Assembly: GCA_965249925.1 (NCBI GenBank)
Contig: OZ252260.1
Coordinates: forward strand, 1,612,001 to 1,676,000
DNA from: Hoeflea_A sp965249925
GTDB taxonomy: Bacteria > Pseudomonadota > Alphaproteobacteria > Rhizobiales > Rhizobiaceae
Length of the DNA stretch: 64,000 nucleotides
Reading direction: 5' to 3'
Part shown: piece after piece, positions 54,529-62,885 of the stretch
Position numbering within the stretch: position 1 is the stretch's first letter
Layout of the letters: each line of letters starts with the position of its first letter
Notes under the pieces: model-generated
Told to the model about the DNA's origin: nothing
Databases searched by the model: none
The model's input: the letters and a program-made list of their open reading frames with translations, nothing else
Position numbers and translations under genes: made by a program

Positions 54529-54894
54529 TCGGTTTCTCCCAGAGCATCATGGGCTGACAACGGGATGCGGCATCTGCCCGGAACCGCCAGCCGCTGCGCC
54601 TATTTCGTCCTTCCCCAACTGCTGTGCGCTGCCTCCAGCGCACATTCGCTTGTGTTACGTTATATAATTACGCAACACAAGACGGCGATGGGAATGTCAT
54701 TCGGAATGTCGGATTGCGCTGCCCGCAGAAGGTACAGTTGGTGCGGCACACCGTCAGGCGGCAGCTGATGAACGCGTTTGACAACATTTGTCCGGCCGCT
54801 AAGACGTCCGCTACTTGGACATGGTGGTCTCCGAACCGCCACGACCCCTTCACATGGCCGACACCGCGCCGACGGGACAGAATAGAGAACCACG
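54529..54894. promoter_or_regulatory. 366-bp divergent control region with large palindrome
   Basis: Separates the minus-strand DsrE/DUF1826/adhC group from the plus-strand iron-dependent alcohol dehydrogenase. It carries the 33-bp palindrome at 54649-54681. No protein gene was identified in it. Confidence 0.5.
54649..54681. promoter_or_regulatory. 33-bp imperfect palindrome (probable operator)
   Basis: Outer arms CTTGTGTT (54649-54656) and AACACAAG (54674-54681) match perfectly; the inner arms CGT/ACG also pair. Thirteen of sixteen base pairs are complementary around an AT-rich centre. Size and symmetry suggest a dimer or tetramer binding site; the AT-rich core is loosely Zur-like. It lies about 120 bases before the DsrE-like gene and 215 before the dehydrogenase. 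Confidence 0.55.
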
Positions 54895-56049
54895 ATGAAC
54901 ACCTTCAGTTTTCAGACGACACCATCCGTGCTGGCCGAAATCGGTGGGACCGCAAAGATCGGCGAGTTCCTTGCAGGCCGAGGTTGTCGTAAGGTCGCCT
55001 TCATCACGGATGCGACGATCCTGGAGCTTGGTCTCGCAGAAACCGCTCTCGATGGGTTCCGCAAGGCCGGCCTCGCCGTCTGGACCTTCTCAGATGTGCA
55101 ACCGGACCCACCCGAGGCAATGATCCTGACGGCGGTGGAAGACGCCCGCGCTGAAGGTGTCGATTGCGTAGCTTCGGTTGGAGGCGGGTCGTCGCTAGAC
55201 ACGGCCAAGCTGATTGCCGTGCTTTTGAACAGTGATCAACCCATTGCCGAGATGTACGGCGTCAATCTGGTGCGAGGCGAAAGACTGCCGCTGGTGCTCG
55301 CGCCCACGACCGCCGGCACAGGGTCCGAGGTTACACCCATCTCGATCGTCACCACCGGCACCAACGAGAAGAAGGGCGTCGTCGCTCCCCAGCTTCTGCC
55401 CGACTACGCCATTCTCGACGCTGAATTGACCGTGGGTCTGCCTGCTGCGGTGACCGCTGCGACCGGGATCGACGCCATGGTCCACGCGATCGAGGCGTTC
55501 ACATCGAAGCGGCTGAAGAACGTCGTCTCGGACTGTCTGGCCAAACAGGCCCTGGAGCTATTGGGCTCCAACATTCGCCTCGCATGCTTCAGTCCGGAGG
55601 ACCGGGAGGCGCGGGCGCAAATGCTTCTGGGGTCGATGCTGGCCGGCATGGCCTTCGCCAACGCTCCTGTTGCTGCCGTTCATGCGCTGGCCTATCCGCT
55701 GGGCGGTCATTTCCACATCCCGCATGGCCTCTCGAACGCACTGGTTCTGCCGCATGTCCTCGAATACAATTTACCGGAAGCATCTGCAGCGTATGCCGAG
55801 CTTGGACCGATCGTCTTCCCTGATCTGGCCGGCAAGCCCGAGACCGAACGTGCGGCGGGATTGATCGAGGGCTTCCTGAGATTGGGCCCCGAACTTGGCA
55901 TGCAGTCGCGCCTCTCCGAACTGGGCGTCAACCACAATCACCTTCCAATGCTGGCTGAGGACGCGATGAAGCAGCAGCGCCTGTTGATCAACAATCCACG
56001 CGAGATGACGCTGGAGGCGGCGCGCGATATCTACGCCAAGGCGCTCTGA
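54895..56049 (+). CDS. Iron-containing alcohol dehydrogenase
   Basis: Type III (iron-dependent) alcohol dehydrogenase of 384 residues, NAD(P)-linked. Seen: SVGGGSSLDTAKLIAVLL near 95, PTTAGTGSEVTPISI near 139, the iron ligands D and H in TGIDAMVHAIEAF near 192 and two further histidines in HALAYPLGGHFHIPHGLSNALVLPHV near 262-287. The substrate is unknown. It faces the zinc-type dehydrogenase group across a shared control region. The start at 54895 is an ATG preceded by a weak AGAGAA. Confidence 0.9.
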   Translation: MNTFSFQTTPSVLAEIGGTAKIGEFLAGRGCRKVAFITDATILELGLAETALDGFRKAGLAVWTFSDVQPDPPEAMILTAVEDARAEGVDCVASVGGGSSLDTAKLIAVLLNSDQPIAEMYGVNLVRGERLPLVLAPTTAGTGSEVTPISIVTTGTNEKKGVVAPQLLPDYAILDAELTVGLPAAVTAATGIDAMVHAIEAFTSKRLKNVVSDCLAKQALELLGSNIRLACFSPEDREARAQMLLGSMLAGMAFANAPVAAVHALAYPLGGHFHIPHGLSNALVLPHVLEYNLPEASAAYAELGPIVFPDLAGKPETERAAGLIEGFLRLGPELGMQSRLSELGVNHNHLPMLAEDAMKQQRLLINNPREMTLEAARDIYAKAL

Positions 56050-56233
56050 GCACAGAGCAGCCGCTGATTGTCAGAAAATCAATGCTGCCCGACGCTCGGA
56101 CCGGCATGGATATCGATCGAGATTGGAGAGAACGGCCGCTTGGAAGAGCTTTGTTTTAAGTGGCACCCTGTACCAAGGGCCGCTACCGCAAGCGGCGAAA
56201 GCTCCAGGCGATGGGCCTGTTAATCAAGCACGC

Positions 56234-56355
56234 TACCGTAAGAGATATTTGATCAGGGCGGCGATGGCGAGCACGAGCAAAACAATCACCAAGAGCCCGA
56301 TCAGTCCCATGCCGCCCATGCCCCACGCGCCATCCATCACTCCGTTACTCATCAT
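56234..56355 (-). pseudogene. Small membrane protein gene with a one-base frameshift
   Basis: Reading from the ATG at 56355 gives MMSNGVMDGAWGMGGMGLIG and then LLVIV before the frame goes out of register at a run of three T (about 56280). The other frame continues LLVLAIAALIKYLLR and stops at 56234. Joined, the two parts form a 40-residue Met/Gly-rich start plus one transmembrane helix, a type common beside copper genes. One extra T would restore it. It may be a real mutation, a slippage site or a sequencing error. Confidence 0.6.
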
Positions 56356-56404
56356 GTCAACATCTCCCTGCCCGATGGCCTACCCGCCACGGTAATCGTT
56401 CTCA

Positions 56405-57964
56405 TCATGACACCGTCATCTGGCCCATCATGCCGCGATCCTCATGTTCGAGGATGTGGCAGTGGAACATGAAGGGGGCGTCGGTGGGTGCGGGTCGGTC
56501 GAACCGGACAAGCAGTTCGGTCTCTCCGGTTACGAGCACGGTATCCTTCCAGCCGTGGTGTTCTGGACGCGGCGCACGACCATCCTCGTGCACGACCTGG
56601 AACATCGCGCCGTGGATGTGGAACGGATGCGCCAGCATCGGGCTGTCGACGATCCAGCGTTCGGTGGTGCCGAGGCCGACCTCGAAATCGATCCGGTCCA
56701 TGTCGAAGGGCCGGCCGTTGATGCTGAAGACGCCCATGCCACCCATCATAGGCCCGCGAAATCCCCCGCCGTTCATCATGCCGCGACCCATGCGGCCGGG
56801 TCCCATCATACCTGGACCCATCATCCCGCCGGGGCCCATCCCGCCGGGGCCCATGCCCATGTCGAGCGACACGCGGCGGATCTGTACGCTCCTGCCGTCG
56901 AGATTGGGCATCACACCGTCCAGCCTGCCGGGAACGGCTTCGAAGCGAGCCGGCAGGGTGTTGTCAACGGCGAAGTCGAGCACGGTGAACGACCGGTCAA
57001 TGGCCCGATTGATCACGCCGCGCATGCGGCCCATCATACCCACCGGGCCTTGATTGGGGTCGCCGCCGCTCATCAGCGCGACCGATCGGCCATCGCCGAA
57101 ATCGACCAGCAGTTCGGCGCGCTCGCCCGGCGAAAGGACAAGAGTCTGCAGCGCGATCGGCACATCCAGAAAGCCACCATCGGTCGCGATCAGATGCATC
57201 GGCCGGTCATCGCTCATGAACAGCGTATAGATGCGCGCGTTCGATCCGTTGGCCAGCCGCAGGCGCGTCACGCCCTTGGGCACGGCGGCGATGGCGTCGA
57301 TCTGGCCGTTGACAACCATCACCTCGCCGACAAAGCCGTGCATGACGTCCATCATCGACAGGTCATAGGTCATGCGCCCGCCCGCATCGAAGCGGCGGTC
57401 CTGCAGAACCAGTGTCAAATCGTCGACGCCGTAGGCGCTGGGCAGGCCGCGATCATCGTCGCGGCCGTCGGTCAGGTGGATGACGCCGGCAAGACCGGCA
57501 TAGACATCGCTTGCCGTGCGCCCGTGCGCATGGGTGTGGTAGAAGGCGGTCGCCGGCGGCTGGTCGATCTGCATGTCAGCCGACCAGTCAACTGCCGGCG
57601 CAATTGCCGAGTGCGGCCCGCCATCGTGTTCGCCGGGGACGAGAAGCCCGTGCCAATGCACCGTGACCGGCACGTCAAGTTCGTTGCGCACCTGCGCGCC
57701 AAGGCCACCCGGTGCCATGCGGATGACCGGGCCAAGATAGCCTTGATTGTAGCCGATGGTCCGTGTCGCCGCGCCTTCGAAGAAGGCCGTCGAGCCGAAT
57801 TGCGCGGTCAGATCGACCCGGCCCGTCTCTGTGGCCTCCAGAACCGGCGGCATGGCAAGCCTGGGCCGGCCGCTCGCCCCGGTTTGGGCACGCGCCGCTG
57901 GCACGTGCATCGCGTTGGTCAAAAGGGCGGCGGTGCTGGCCGCCAGAAAGTCTCTTCGTCTCAT
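56405..57964 (-). CDS. Multicopper oxidase, Met-rich (CueO/CopA-like)
   Basis: Periplasmic multicopper oxidase of 519 residues, probably oxidising Cu(I). A twin-arginine signal MRRRDFLAASTAALLTNA exports it folded. Copper sites: HWHGLLVPGEHDG near 103, HTHAHG near 143, HPFHIHG near 466 and HCHILEHEDRGMMG near 500, covering the trinuclear and type 1 centres. A Met/Gly-rich insert (about 372-405, repeats of MGPGG and MMGPG) can bind Cu(I). It is the distal main gene of a minus-strand cluster and overlaps the cytochrome gene as ATGA. Confidence 0.92.
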   Translation of the reverse strand: MRRRDFLAASTAALLTNAMHVPAARAQTGASGRPRLAMPPVLEATETGRVDLTAQFGSTAFFEGAATRTIGYNQGYLGPVIRMAPGGLGAQVRNELDVPVTVHWHGLLVPGEHDGGPHSAIAPAVDWSADMQIDQPPATAFYHTHAHGRTASDVYAGLAGVIHLTDGRDDDRGLPSAYGVDDLTLVLQDRRFDAGGRMTYDLSMMDVMHGFVGEVMVVNGQIDAIAAVPKGVTRLRLANGSNARIYTLFMSDDRPMHLIATDGGFLDVPIALQTLVLSPGERAELLVDFGDGRSVALMSGGDPNQGPVGMMGRMRGVINRAIDRSFTVLDFAVDNTLPARFEAVPGRLDGVMPNLDGRSVQIRRVSLDMGMGPGGMGPGGMMGPGMMGPGRMGRGMMNGGGFRGPMMGGMGVFSINGRPFDMDRIDFEVGLGTTERWIVDSPMLAHPFHIHGAMFQVVHEDGRAPRPEHHGWKDTVLVTGETELLVRFDRPAPTDAPFMFHCHILEHEDRGMMGQMTVS

Positions 57965-58455
57965 GATCGAGGCTCCGTCGTATAGACGCGATTGAGTTGG
58001 TCATGGCGCTGCCGGATGTCGGCGGGCCAGGTGCTCTTGATGAAACTCAACACCGCGATGATCTCGTCGTCGGTCAGCACACCCTCATAGGCGGGCATCG
58101 CCGATTGATGATTTTGAAGGTTTGCCGCGCGCACGACGCCTAGCTTTGTGATGTCGAATAACACCTGATCGGGATGGTGCCAGGTGTGCCCTGTTTCGTC
58201 GTGCGGCGGCGCGGGAAGCAGCCCGTCGGGCCCGGGCGAACGCCAGTCCGCAACTTCGCCCTCGAGATTGACACCGTGGCAGGACGCGCAGTGCCCCCGG
58301 TAGACGGTCGCACCGCGCGCGACGATTTGCGGATCGTTCGCGCGCAGCAATTGGGCGGGATCAGTCGCATCGTCGCCCGAATGTGACGCCACCAAGGTGG
58401 CCGCGATGGCCACCGCAACGACGCCACCCAAGGCAAACCAGGTCGTTCGGGTCAT
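57961..58455 (-). CDS. Class I c-type cytochrome
   Basis: A 164-residue cytochrome c with an N-terminal signal or anchor helix (about 7-24). Heme attachment motif CASCHG near 57-61, with the distal methionine probably in QSAMPAYEGVLTDDEIIAVLSFIK near 117. It would shuttle electrons in the periplasm, plausibly accepting them from the multicopper oxidase or supplying them to a cytochrome oxidase. It starts with ATGA overlap of the DUF411 gene and ends with ATGA overlap into the oxidase gene, so the three are translationally coupled. Confidence 0.88.
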   Translation of the reverse strand: MTRTTWFALGGVVAVAIAATLVASHSGDDATDPAQLLRANDPQIVARGATVYRGHCASCHGVNLEGEVADWRSPGPDGLLPAPPHDETGHTWHHPDQVLFDITKLGVVRAANLQNHQSAMPAYEGVLTDDEIIAVLSFIKSTWPADIRQRHDQLNRVYTTEPRS

Positions 58456-58934
58456 CGACCCATCCGCAGGAAAAGGGACGGCGGCTCGCCGCCTTGCCTC
58501 GAAAAGGCGTAGACGTCGTAGCGGGCATCGGGATCGTACCCCATGCCGAGCGAGCCGGCCGGCATGCCGGGCACGGCGATGCCGGCAATGTCGGGTTTCT
58601 CGCGCATCAGTTTCTCGACCGCTTGAAGAGGTACATGGCCTTCGAGCACATAGCGACGCGCGCCCCCGATCACCGCTGTATGACAGGCGGCGAGATCGTC
58701 CGTGACGCCGGCCTGCCGTTTGATCGGCGACAAATCCTCCATGTCGCGGATTTCAACCGTGTATCCCGCTGCGATCATCTCGTCCGCCCAGATCTGGCAG
58801 CAGCCGCACCAAGGGGTCTTGAAGACGGTGATGGTTCTGTCGGGATCGGCTTGCCGTGCATGGGCGTTGCCGATTGCGATGCTGGTCGCCGCCGTCAGCG
58901 CGGCGCCACGCAAGAGTGTACGTCTGGTGATCAT
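58452..58934 (-). CDS. DUF411 metal-binding protein
   Basis: A 160-residue exported protein with a twin-arginine-like signal (MITRRTLLRGAALTAATSIA). The DUF411 domain begins ITVFKTPWCGCCQIWADEM with the Cys pair CGCC near 43-46, followed by a TDDLAACHTAVIGGARRYVLEGHVP block and GMPAGSLGMGYDPDARYDVY. DUF411 proteins accompany copper and other metal resistance genes and are thought to bind or hand over metal ions. It is the first of the three coupled genes in the cluster core. Confidence 0.88.
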   Translation of the reverse strand: MITRRTLLRGAALTAATSIAIGNAHARQADPDRTITVFKTPWCGCCQIWADEMIAAGYTVEIRDMEDLSPIKRQAGVTDDLAACHTAVIGGARRYVLEGHVPLQAVEKLMREKPDIAGIAVPGMPAGSLGMGYDPDARYDVYAFSRQGGEPPSLFLRMGR

Positions 58935-58994
58935 GATTGACCTCGATTGGCTTGATTTCGTGTCGGCGCCACAAGCGGCGCCAGCAATCGGATA

Positions 58995-59327
58995 TCAGGC
59001 GGCAATCGGTGGTCGGATGGGCCTATCCAGAAGGCTATCCGGCAAGGCGCTTGATGGCGCGACCCACAGCAGCGCACCGCTGAAGTCGCGTTCAATCGTA
59101 ATCGATGGGGTGGAAGCCATGTCGGCCAGGGCGCAGCCACTCATCGTGTGATGGATCTGGCCGTCCGCCACTTCGCAGCAATCGGCAAGCATGTCGGCGA
59201 TGGCTTCGGTCGCCATCTCAGCATGGACGTGCTCCTCGGCAGATGCTTGGTCCGTGTTCTGATCACCGTGGACGGTCATCGCCGCCACCAGCGCCAGCAT
59301 AACAACCATGCTGAGGACATGTCTCAT
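58995..59327 (-). CDS. Small exported Cys/His-rich protein
   Basis: A 110-residue protein with a Sec signal (MRHVLSMVVMLALVAAMTVHG). The mature part holds EEHVHAEM, a CC pair (LADCCEVADG), IHHTMSGCAL and a Pro-rich end (DRPIRPPIAA). The His, Cys and Met residues could bind copper, but no named family is recognised. It lies 60 bases upstream of the DUF411 gene on the same strand, so a metal-related role is inferred from context only. Confidence 0.65.
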   Translation of the reverse strand: MRHVLSMVVMLALVAAMTVHGDQNTDQASAEEHVHAEMATEAIADMLADCCEVADGQIHHTMSGCALADMASTPSITIERDFSGALLWVAPSSALPDSLLDRPIRPPIAA

Positions 59328-59483
59328 GTGATCTTGTTACGGCAATTGCCGCAATCCTTCCAGAGTCAGGGTATCACATCCGATTGAGTTCCTCATTATC
59401 CTGCCTCCGACACCGTGAACGTAGGACTTCCAGTGACTGGAAGGTCAAGAGCTCACGAGAATGCCGATGTTGCACGCGAGATG

Positions 59484-60071
59484 TCATTCGCAGCCATTAT
59501 GCCGACGCCATAGCGTCGCATCATGGCCATCGGGCACTTGGGCGCACGGGTCGTCGGCGTAGCCACGCAGCTCGGCATAGCGCTCTATCTGCTCGGTCGT
59601 TAGCAATTCGGGAGTGGACAGGTGGCGGGAAAGATGGACAAAACGCAGATCAGCGCGCGCGGCAGCGGCCGCTTCGACGAGCACGCGCAGGTCGTCTGTT
59701 ACAAGATCAGGATTGGCAAAAGCGGTGCTCAATGCCGCCTCAGCTGCAATGAATCGCTCGCCGGCAGCAATCGCGTCTGTGCGCATCGCATCGCGAATGG
59801 CCGTGATCGAAGTGACCTGCGTGTCGCTTAGGCCGAGTTCGTCACGCAGCTCCAGCAAATGAGCCGGACCTGGCCGCCCCGAAAGCTCCGCGGGAAGGGC
59901 CAGGCCCCATCCGCCACCGCGGCGCAGCTCTTCCAAATCTTCTTGCGACAGGCTTTTGATTTCGCGCGCCTCAAATCCCGCGTAGGGCCCGTGGGCATGC
60001 TCATCGTTGGCCCAAGCCGACAGCGGCATCATCAGCATGGACACAAGCAGCGTAATGGTGGATCTGGTCAT
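59484..60071 (-). CDS. Spy/CpxP-like periplasmic metal-stress protein
   Basis: A 195-residue protein with a Sec signal (MTRSTITLLVSMLMMPLSAWA). The mature part is helical with LLELRDELGLSDTQVTSITAIRDAMRTDAIAAGERF near 79-114 and a second LTTEQIERYAELRGY near 163, the LTxxQ-type repeats of Spy/CpxP chaperones. The N-terminal EHAHGP is His-rich and the tail has two cysteines and a final RRHNGCE. It likely protects periplasmic proteins in copper stress. First gene of the cluster, divergent from the Crp/Fnr regulator. Confidence 0.75.
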   Translation of the reverse strand: MTRSTITLLVSMLMMPLSAWANDEHAHGPYAGFEAREIKSLSQEDLEELRRGGGWGLALPAELSGRPGPAHLLELRDELGLSDTQVTSITAIRDAMRTDAIAAGERFIAAEAALSTAFANPDLVTDDLRVLVEAAAAARADLRFVHLSRHLSTPELLTTEQIERYAELRGYADDPCAQVPDGHDATLWRRHNGCE

Positions 60072-60129
60072 CGCATTATCCTTCCAATTGGGACGGACGA
60101 AGCCATGGCATGAGCTTACTACGACGTAT

Positions 60130-60143
60130 ATGATTGCGATCAT
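60130..60143. promoter_or_regulatory. FNR-type palindrome at the regulator start
   Basis: Perfect palindrome ATGAT-TGCG-ATCAT (60130-60143), matching the TTGAT-N4-ATCAA architecture of FNR/DNR-type sites. It overlaps the possible start codons of the Crp/Fnr gene (ATG at 60130 and 60142) and lies about 65 bases upstream of the divergent Spy-like gene. Confidence 0.5.
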
Positions 60144-60678
60144 GTTGTCGCAGATCATTTCGATGTTTGACGATGCCCGACCTGTTTCCGTCGAAAAAGG
60201 GCAAGCTCTGTTCCGGGTTGGTGACACGGTCCAAACGATCCATCTGACGATGTCGGGGCAACTCGCACTGGTACGCAACACCGCGGCCGGCGCAAGTCTG
60301 GTGCTGCATCGGGCTGGACCGGGGCAAATACTGGCCGAAGCATCGGTTCACGCGCCGATCTATCATTGTGACGGCATCGCCGTCGAACCATCGACACTGA
60401 GCGCCCTGCCGGTGGCCGTCTTCCGCGATCGGCTGACAACTGATGCCAAAGCCATGCAAGCCTGGCTCGGACATTTGGTTTCCTCACTGCAGGCAGCGCG
60501 GACCAATGCGGAGATCAGGACGTTACGAACCGTGGCAGAAAGGCTGGACGCCTGGCTTGACGGCGGACGGTCGCTACCGGCGAAAGGTCATTTGCAGGAC
60601 CTGGCGCGCGAACTCGGCGTAACGCGCGAGGCACTTTATCGTGAGCCGGCTCGACGGCGCAAAGTGTCGCAGAAATAG
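60130..60678 (+). CDS. Crp/Fnr family transcriptional regulator
   Basis: A short Crp/Fnr regulator, 182 residues from the ATG at 60130. The cyclic-nucleotide-binding-like barrel spans about 10-110 (VEKGQALFRVGDTVQTIHLTMSGQLALVR, LHRAGPGQILAEASV). A dimer helix follows, and the C-terminal winged helix has HLQDLARELGVTREALYREPARR. No cysteine cluster for Fe-S is visible. The start is unsure: 60130, 60142 and 60163 are all ATG in frame, and the first two lie inside the palindrome. It is divergent from the copper/metal-stress genes and is the likely regulator. Confidence 0.8.
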   Translation: MIAIMLSQIISMFDDARPVSVEKGQALFRVGDTVQTIHLTMSGQLALVRNTAAGASLVLHRAGPGQILAEASVHAPIYHCDGIAVEPSTLSALPVAVFRDRLTTDAKAMQAWLGHLVSSLQAARTNAEIRTLRTVAERLDAWLDGGRSLPAKGHLQDLARELGVTREALYREPARRRKVSQK

Positions 60679-60734
60679 TCTGATCTTTATCGCCCATGGC
60701 CATGTCCGCTTTGGCGATTGTTTAGCAGTCTAAT

Positions 60735-60756
60735 TGCGATCGAACCAACGATCGCA
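60735..60756. terminator. Hairpin between the regulator and the flavoprotein gene
   Basis: Perfect eight-base stem TGCGATCG (60735-60742) with CGATCGCA (60749-60756), loop AACCAA, between two convergent genes. It could end transcription from either side; no T-tract. Confidence 0.4.
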
Positions 60757-60894
60757 GTCCGCCCGATCTGGCCACCTCGAGGTACCCCGGACGTCTGCCT
60801 CTAAGACTGGAAACGACACACGGCAGGTCGATCGGCATGTTTGATCCGGCGTGAGCAAACCGCGCCGACGGACTCATCCATTCCGATAAATCTC

Positions 60895-61473
60895 CTAAAA
60901 CCGCTCCATTTCCGCTTTCACCCGGTTCATGAATTCGGTGCGCGTTTGCAACGTCGCGTTGTTCATGTCGTAGTGGGCGAGATATCGCGCAGGGGCGCCG
61001 AGCTTGATCTGGGCTCGGATGGCACGCATCACCAGTTTCCTTGGCGGGTCGCCGGCCAAAAAAGCGCGCCATCGGGTGGCGCCATAAGTCATGACCGCAC
61101 ACAGCTTGCGAATGTGACGCAGCGTCGGCGTCAGCTTGCCGTTTTCGAGGTCGAAGGATACGCCGGGCAGCCACACACGGTCGAAATAGCCCTTCAACAT
61201 GGCCGGAAAACCGAAATTCCAGACCGGCGTCACGATCACCAGCGCTTCTGCCGCGAGCAGGCGCTCGCAGTAGCCATTAACCCGTTCGCGGTTATCGGGC
61301 ACCGTGTGATAAATCTCCCGGTCATCGGCCGTCAGCACCGGATCGAAGCCCTCTTCATAGAGGTTGCAGGCGTCGACCTCATGCGACGCCTTGAGACTCT
61401 CGACCGTCTGATCGAAGAGCGCCCGGCCATAACTTTCGGCGACCGGATGGGCATGAAGCACAAGCACACGCAC
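60895..61473 (-). CDS. NAD(P)H dehydrogenase (quinone), flavodoxin-like
   Basis: Flavodoxin-fold quinone reductase of 192 residues in the NQO1/KefF/WrbA-like group (PF02525). FMN/FAD-binding opening MRVLVLHAHPVAESYGRAL, then LVIVTPVWNFGFPAMLKGYFDRVWLPGVSF near 80-110 typical of the family, and YGATRWRAF near 130. It starts 3 bases after the stop of the FAD-linked oxidase gene and is the last gene of that operon. A role recycling electrons from the oxidase is possible but unproven. Confidence 0.85.
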   Translation of the reverse strand: MRVLVLHAHPVAESYGRALFDQTVESLKASHEVDACNLYEEGFDPVLTADDREIYHTVPDNRERVNGYCERLLAAEALVIVTPVWNFGFPAMLKGYFDRVWLPGVSFDLENGKLTPTLRHIRKLCAVMTYGATRWRAFLAGDPPRKLVMRAIRAQIKLGAPARYLAHYDMNNATLQTRTEFMNRVKAEMERF

Positions 61474-61476
61474 GCG

Positions 61477-62883
61477 TCATGCCTCCGCAAAGGCCTGCAG
61501 GCCCGGAAACAGATAGTTCTTGCCGGACGTGAAGTCGAAATCCGGATCGTCCCAGGCAATCATCTTGCCGGGATTCAACAGGCCCTGCGGGTCGGTTTCC
61601 CGCTTGAATTCGAGCTGCACCAGATCGGTCTGCTTCATGCCGCCCTCTTCCAGCGTATAGCGGTGCGGATTGAAGATCGGGCAGCCGGCTTCCTCATGCA
61701 GGCGGATGATCTCCTCCAGCCGCGCCTCGTCGGTGTAGCGCACCAGCGGCAGACCCGAGCACTGGATCTGGCCGTCGAACTTGATGAATTCGAGATGGCC
61801 GAACACCTCGTCCGGGAACATCTCCGTCGTCTTACGGACTTTTTCGACGTGATCGGGTCCCGGATACTGGACCTGCAGGTAGGTGAACGCGCCATCGATT
61901 TTCAGGGCCCGCAATGTGGTGTGGTTCCACGTCAATTCGTAGGCGTGGGGAATGCCCTTCATGCTTTCCACCGTGTCAGAGCGAAAGCGGATGTCGCCCT
62001 TCATGCGGTCCGTGAAGGCTTCGAACGCCGGCATCGAATGCGGTGCGACCATCAGCACGGCCACCGACTGTCCCTCCTTCAGCCACGGCTTGTGCCGGGT
62101 GAAGAAGTCGTAAGGGATCGGCGCGGCGATCGGCGCCACTTCCTTGAGCAGAATGCCGTTGCAGTGGGTCAGCCGGTCCGAATAGGCCACGGCGTCCATG
62201 AAATCGTCGAAGCCGACGATGACGTCGACCCAGTCATAGGCCGGCGCCAACGGCATCTCGACTTCGGTGATGATGCCGTTGGTGCCGTAGGCGTGGCTGA
62301 CCTTTTGCAGGTCCCAGGCGGACAGTTCGATGACCCTGGGTTCGGCTTCCATGGTGACGATCCGCAACCGGTGGATGTTGCCGAGGTCGCGCAATCCGCC
62401 CCAGGTGATGGAACCGACGCCGCCGGAGCCGCCAGCGACGAAGCCGGCGATCGTCGCCGTCTGGGCCGTCGACGGGTGAAACCGCAGTTCCTGTCCCGAA
62501 TGAGCCTTCGTCTGCCGGTCGAGTTCGGCCATGATGATGCCGGGCTCGCACACCACGCGCCCCGGGTGGACTTCCTTCACCGCGTCCATATTGACCATGT
62601 TGAGCACGATGCCGCCGGACAGCGGCATGGCCTGGCCGTAATTGCCGGTGCCGCCACCGCGGGCGGTAACCGGCACACCGTGTGCGAAGGCCACCCGGAG
62701 GGTTCGGATCACTTCCTCTTCGTTTTTCGGCGAGACGATCAGGTCGCCGGTGACATTGTCGAGTTGCGCCTTGAGCACCGGTGAATACCAGTAGAAATCA
62801 CGGCTTTTCGCCCGCACCAGCCCGGGATGGTCTTCCGTGGCAATGCCTTCGAGTTCCGATTTGATCTGATCGTAGTCGGCCAT
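61477..62883 (-). CDS. FAD-linked oxidase (GlcD/FAD_binding_4 type)
   Basis: PCMH-type flavoprotein of 468 residues. The FAD-binding segment contains VAFAHGVPVTARGGGTGNYGQAMPLSGGIVLNM near 49-81 and GFVAGGSGGVGSITWGGLRDLGNI near 133. The C-terminal cap ends with NPHRYTLEEGGMK and LLNPGKMIAW near 445, as in glycolate or D-lactate dehydrogenases. Its substrate is probably a 2-hydroxy acid or a heterocycle from the amidohydrolase next door; this is inference. It starts 2 bases after the amidohydrolase stop, so it is coupled. Confidence 0.85.
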   Translation of the reverse strand: MADYDQIKSELEGIATEDHPGLVRAKSRDFYWYSPVLKAQLDNVTGDLIVSPKNEEEVIRTLRVAFAHGVPVTARGGGTGNYGQAMPLSGGIVLNMVNMDAVKEVHPGRVVCEPGIIMAELDRQTKAHSGQELRFHPSTAQTATIAGFVAGGSGGVGSITWGGLRDLGNIHRLRIVTMEAEPRVIELSAWDLQKVSHAYGTNGIITEVEMPLAPAYDWVDVIVGFDDFMDAVAYSDRLTHCNGILLKEVAPIAAPIPYDFFTRHKPWLKEGQSVAVLMVAPHSMPAFEAFTDRMKGDIRFRSDTVESMKGIPHAYELTWNHTTLRALKIDGAFTYLQVQYPGPDHVEKVRKTTEMFPDEVFGHLEFIKFDGQIQCSGLPLVRYTDEARLEEIIRLHEEAGCPIFNPHRYTLEEGGMKQTDLVQLEFKRETDPQGLLNPGKMIAWDDPDFDFTSGKNYLFPGLQAFAEA

Positions 62884-62885
62884 GC

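Noticed and set aside
60841..62784. Plus-strand open frame (647 codons) opposite the flavoprotein and FAD oxidase genes
   Set aside because: Antisense to two genes with strong motifs; composition rich in Arg and His as expected from a shadow.
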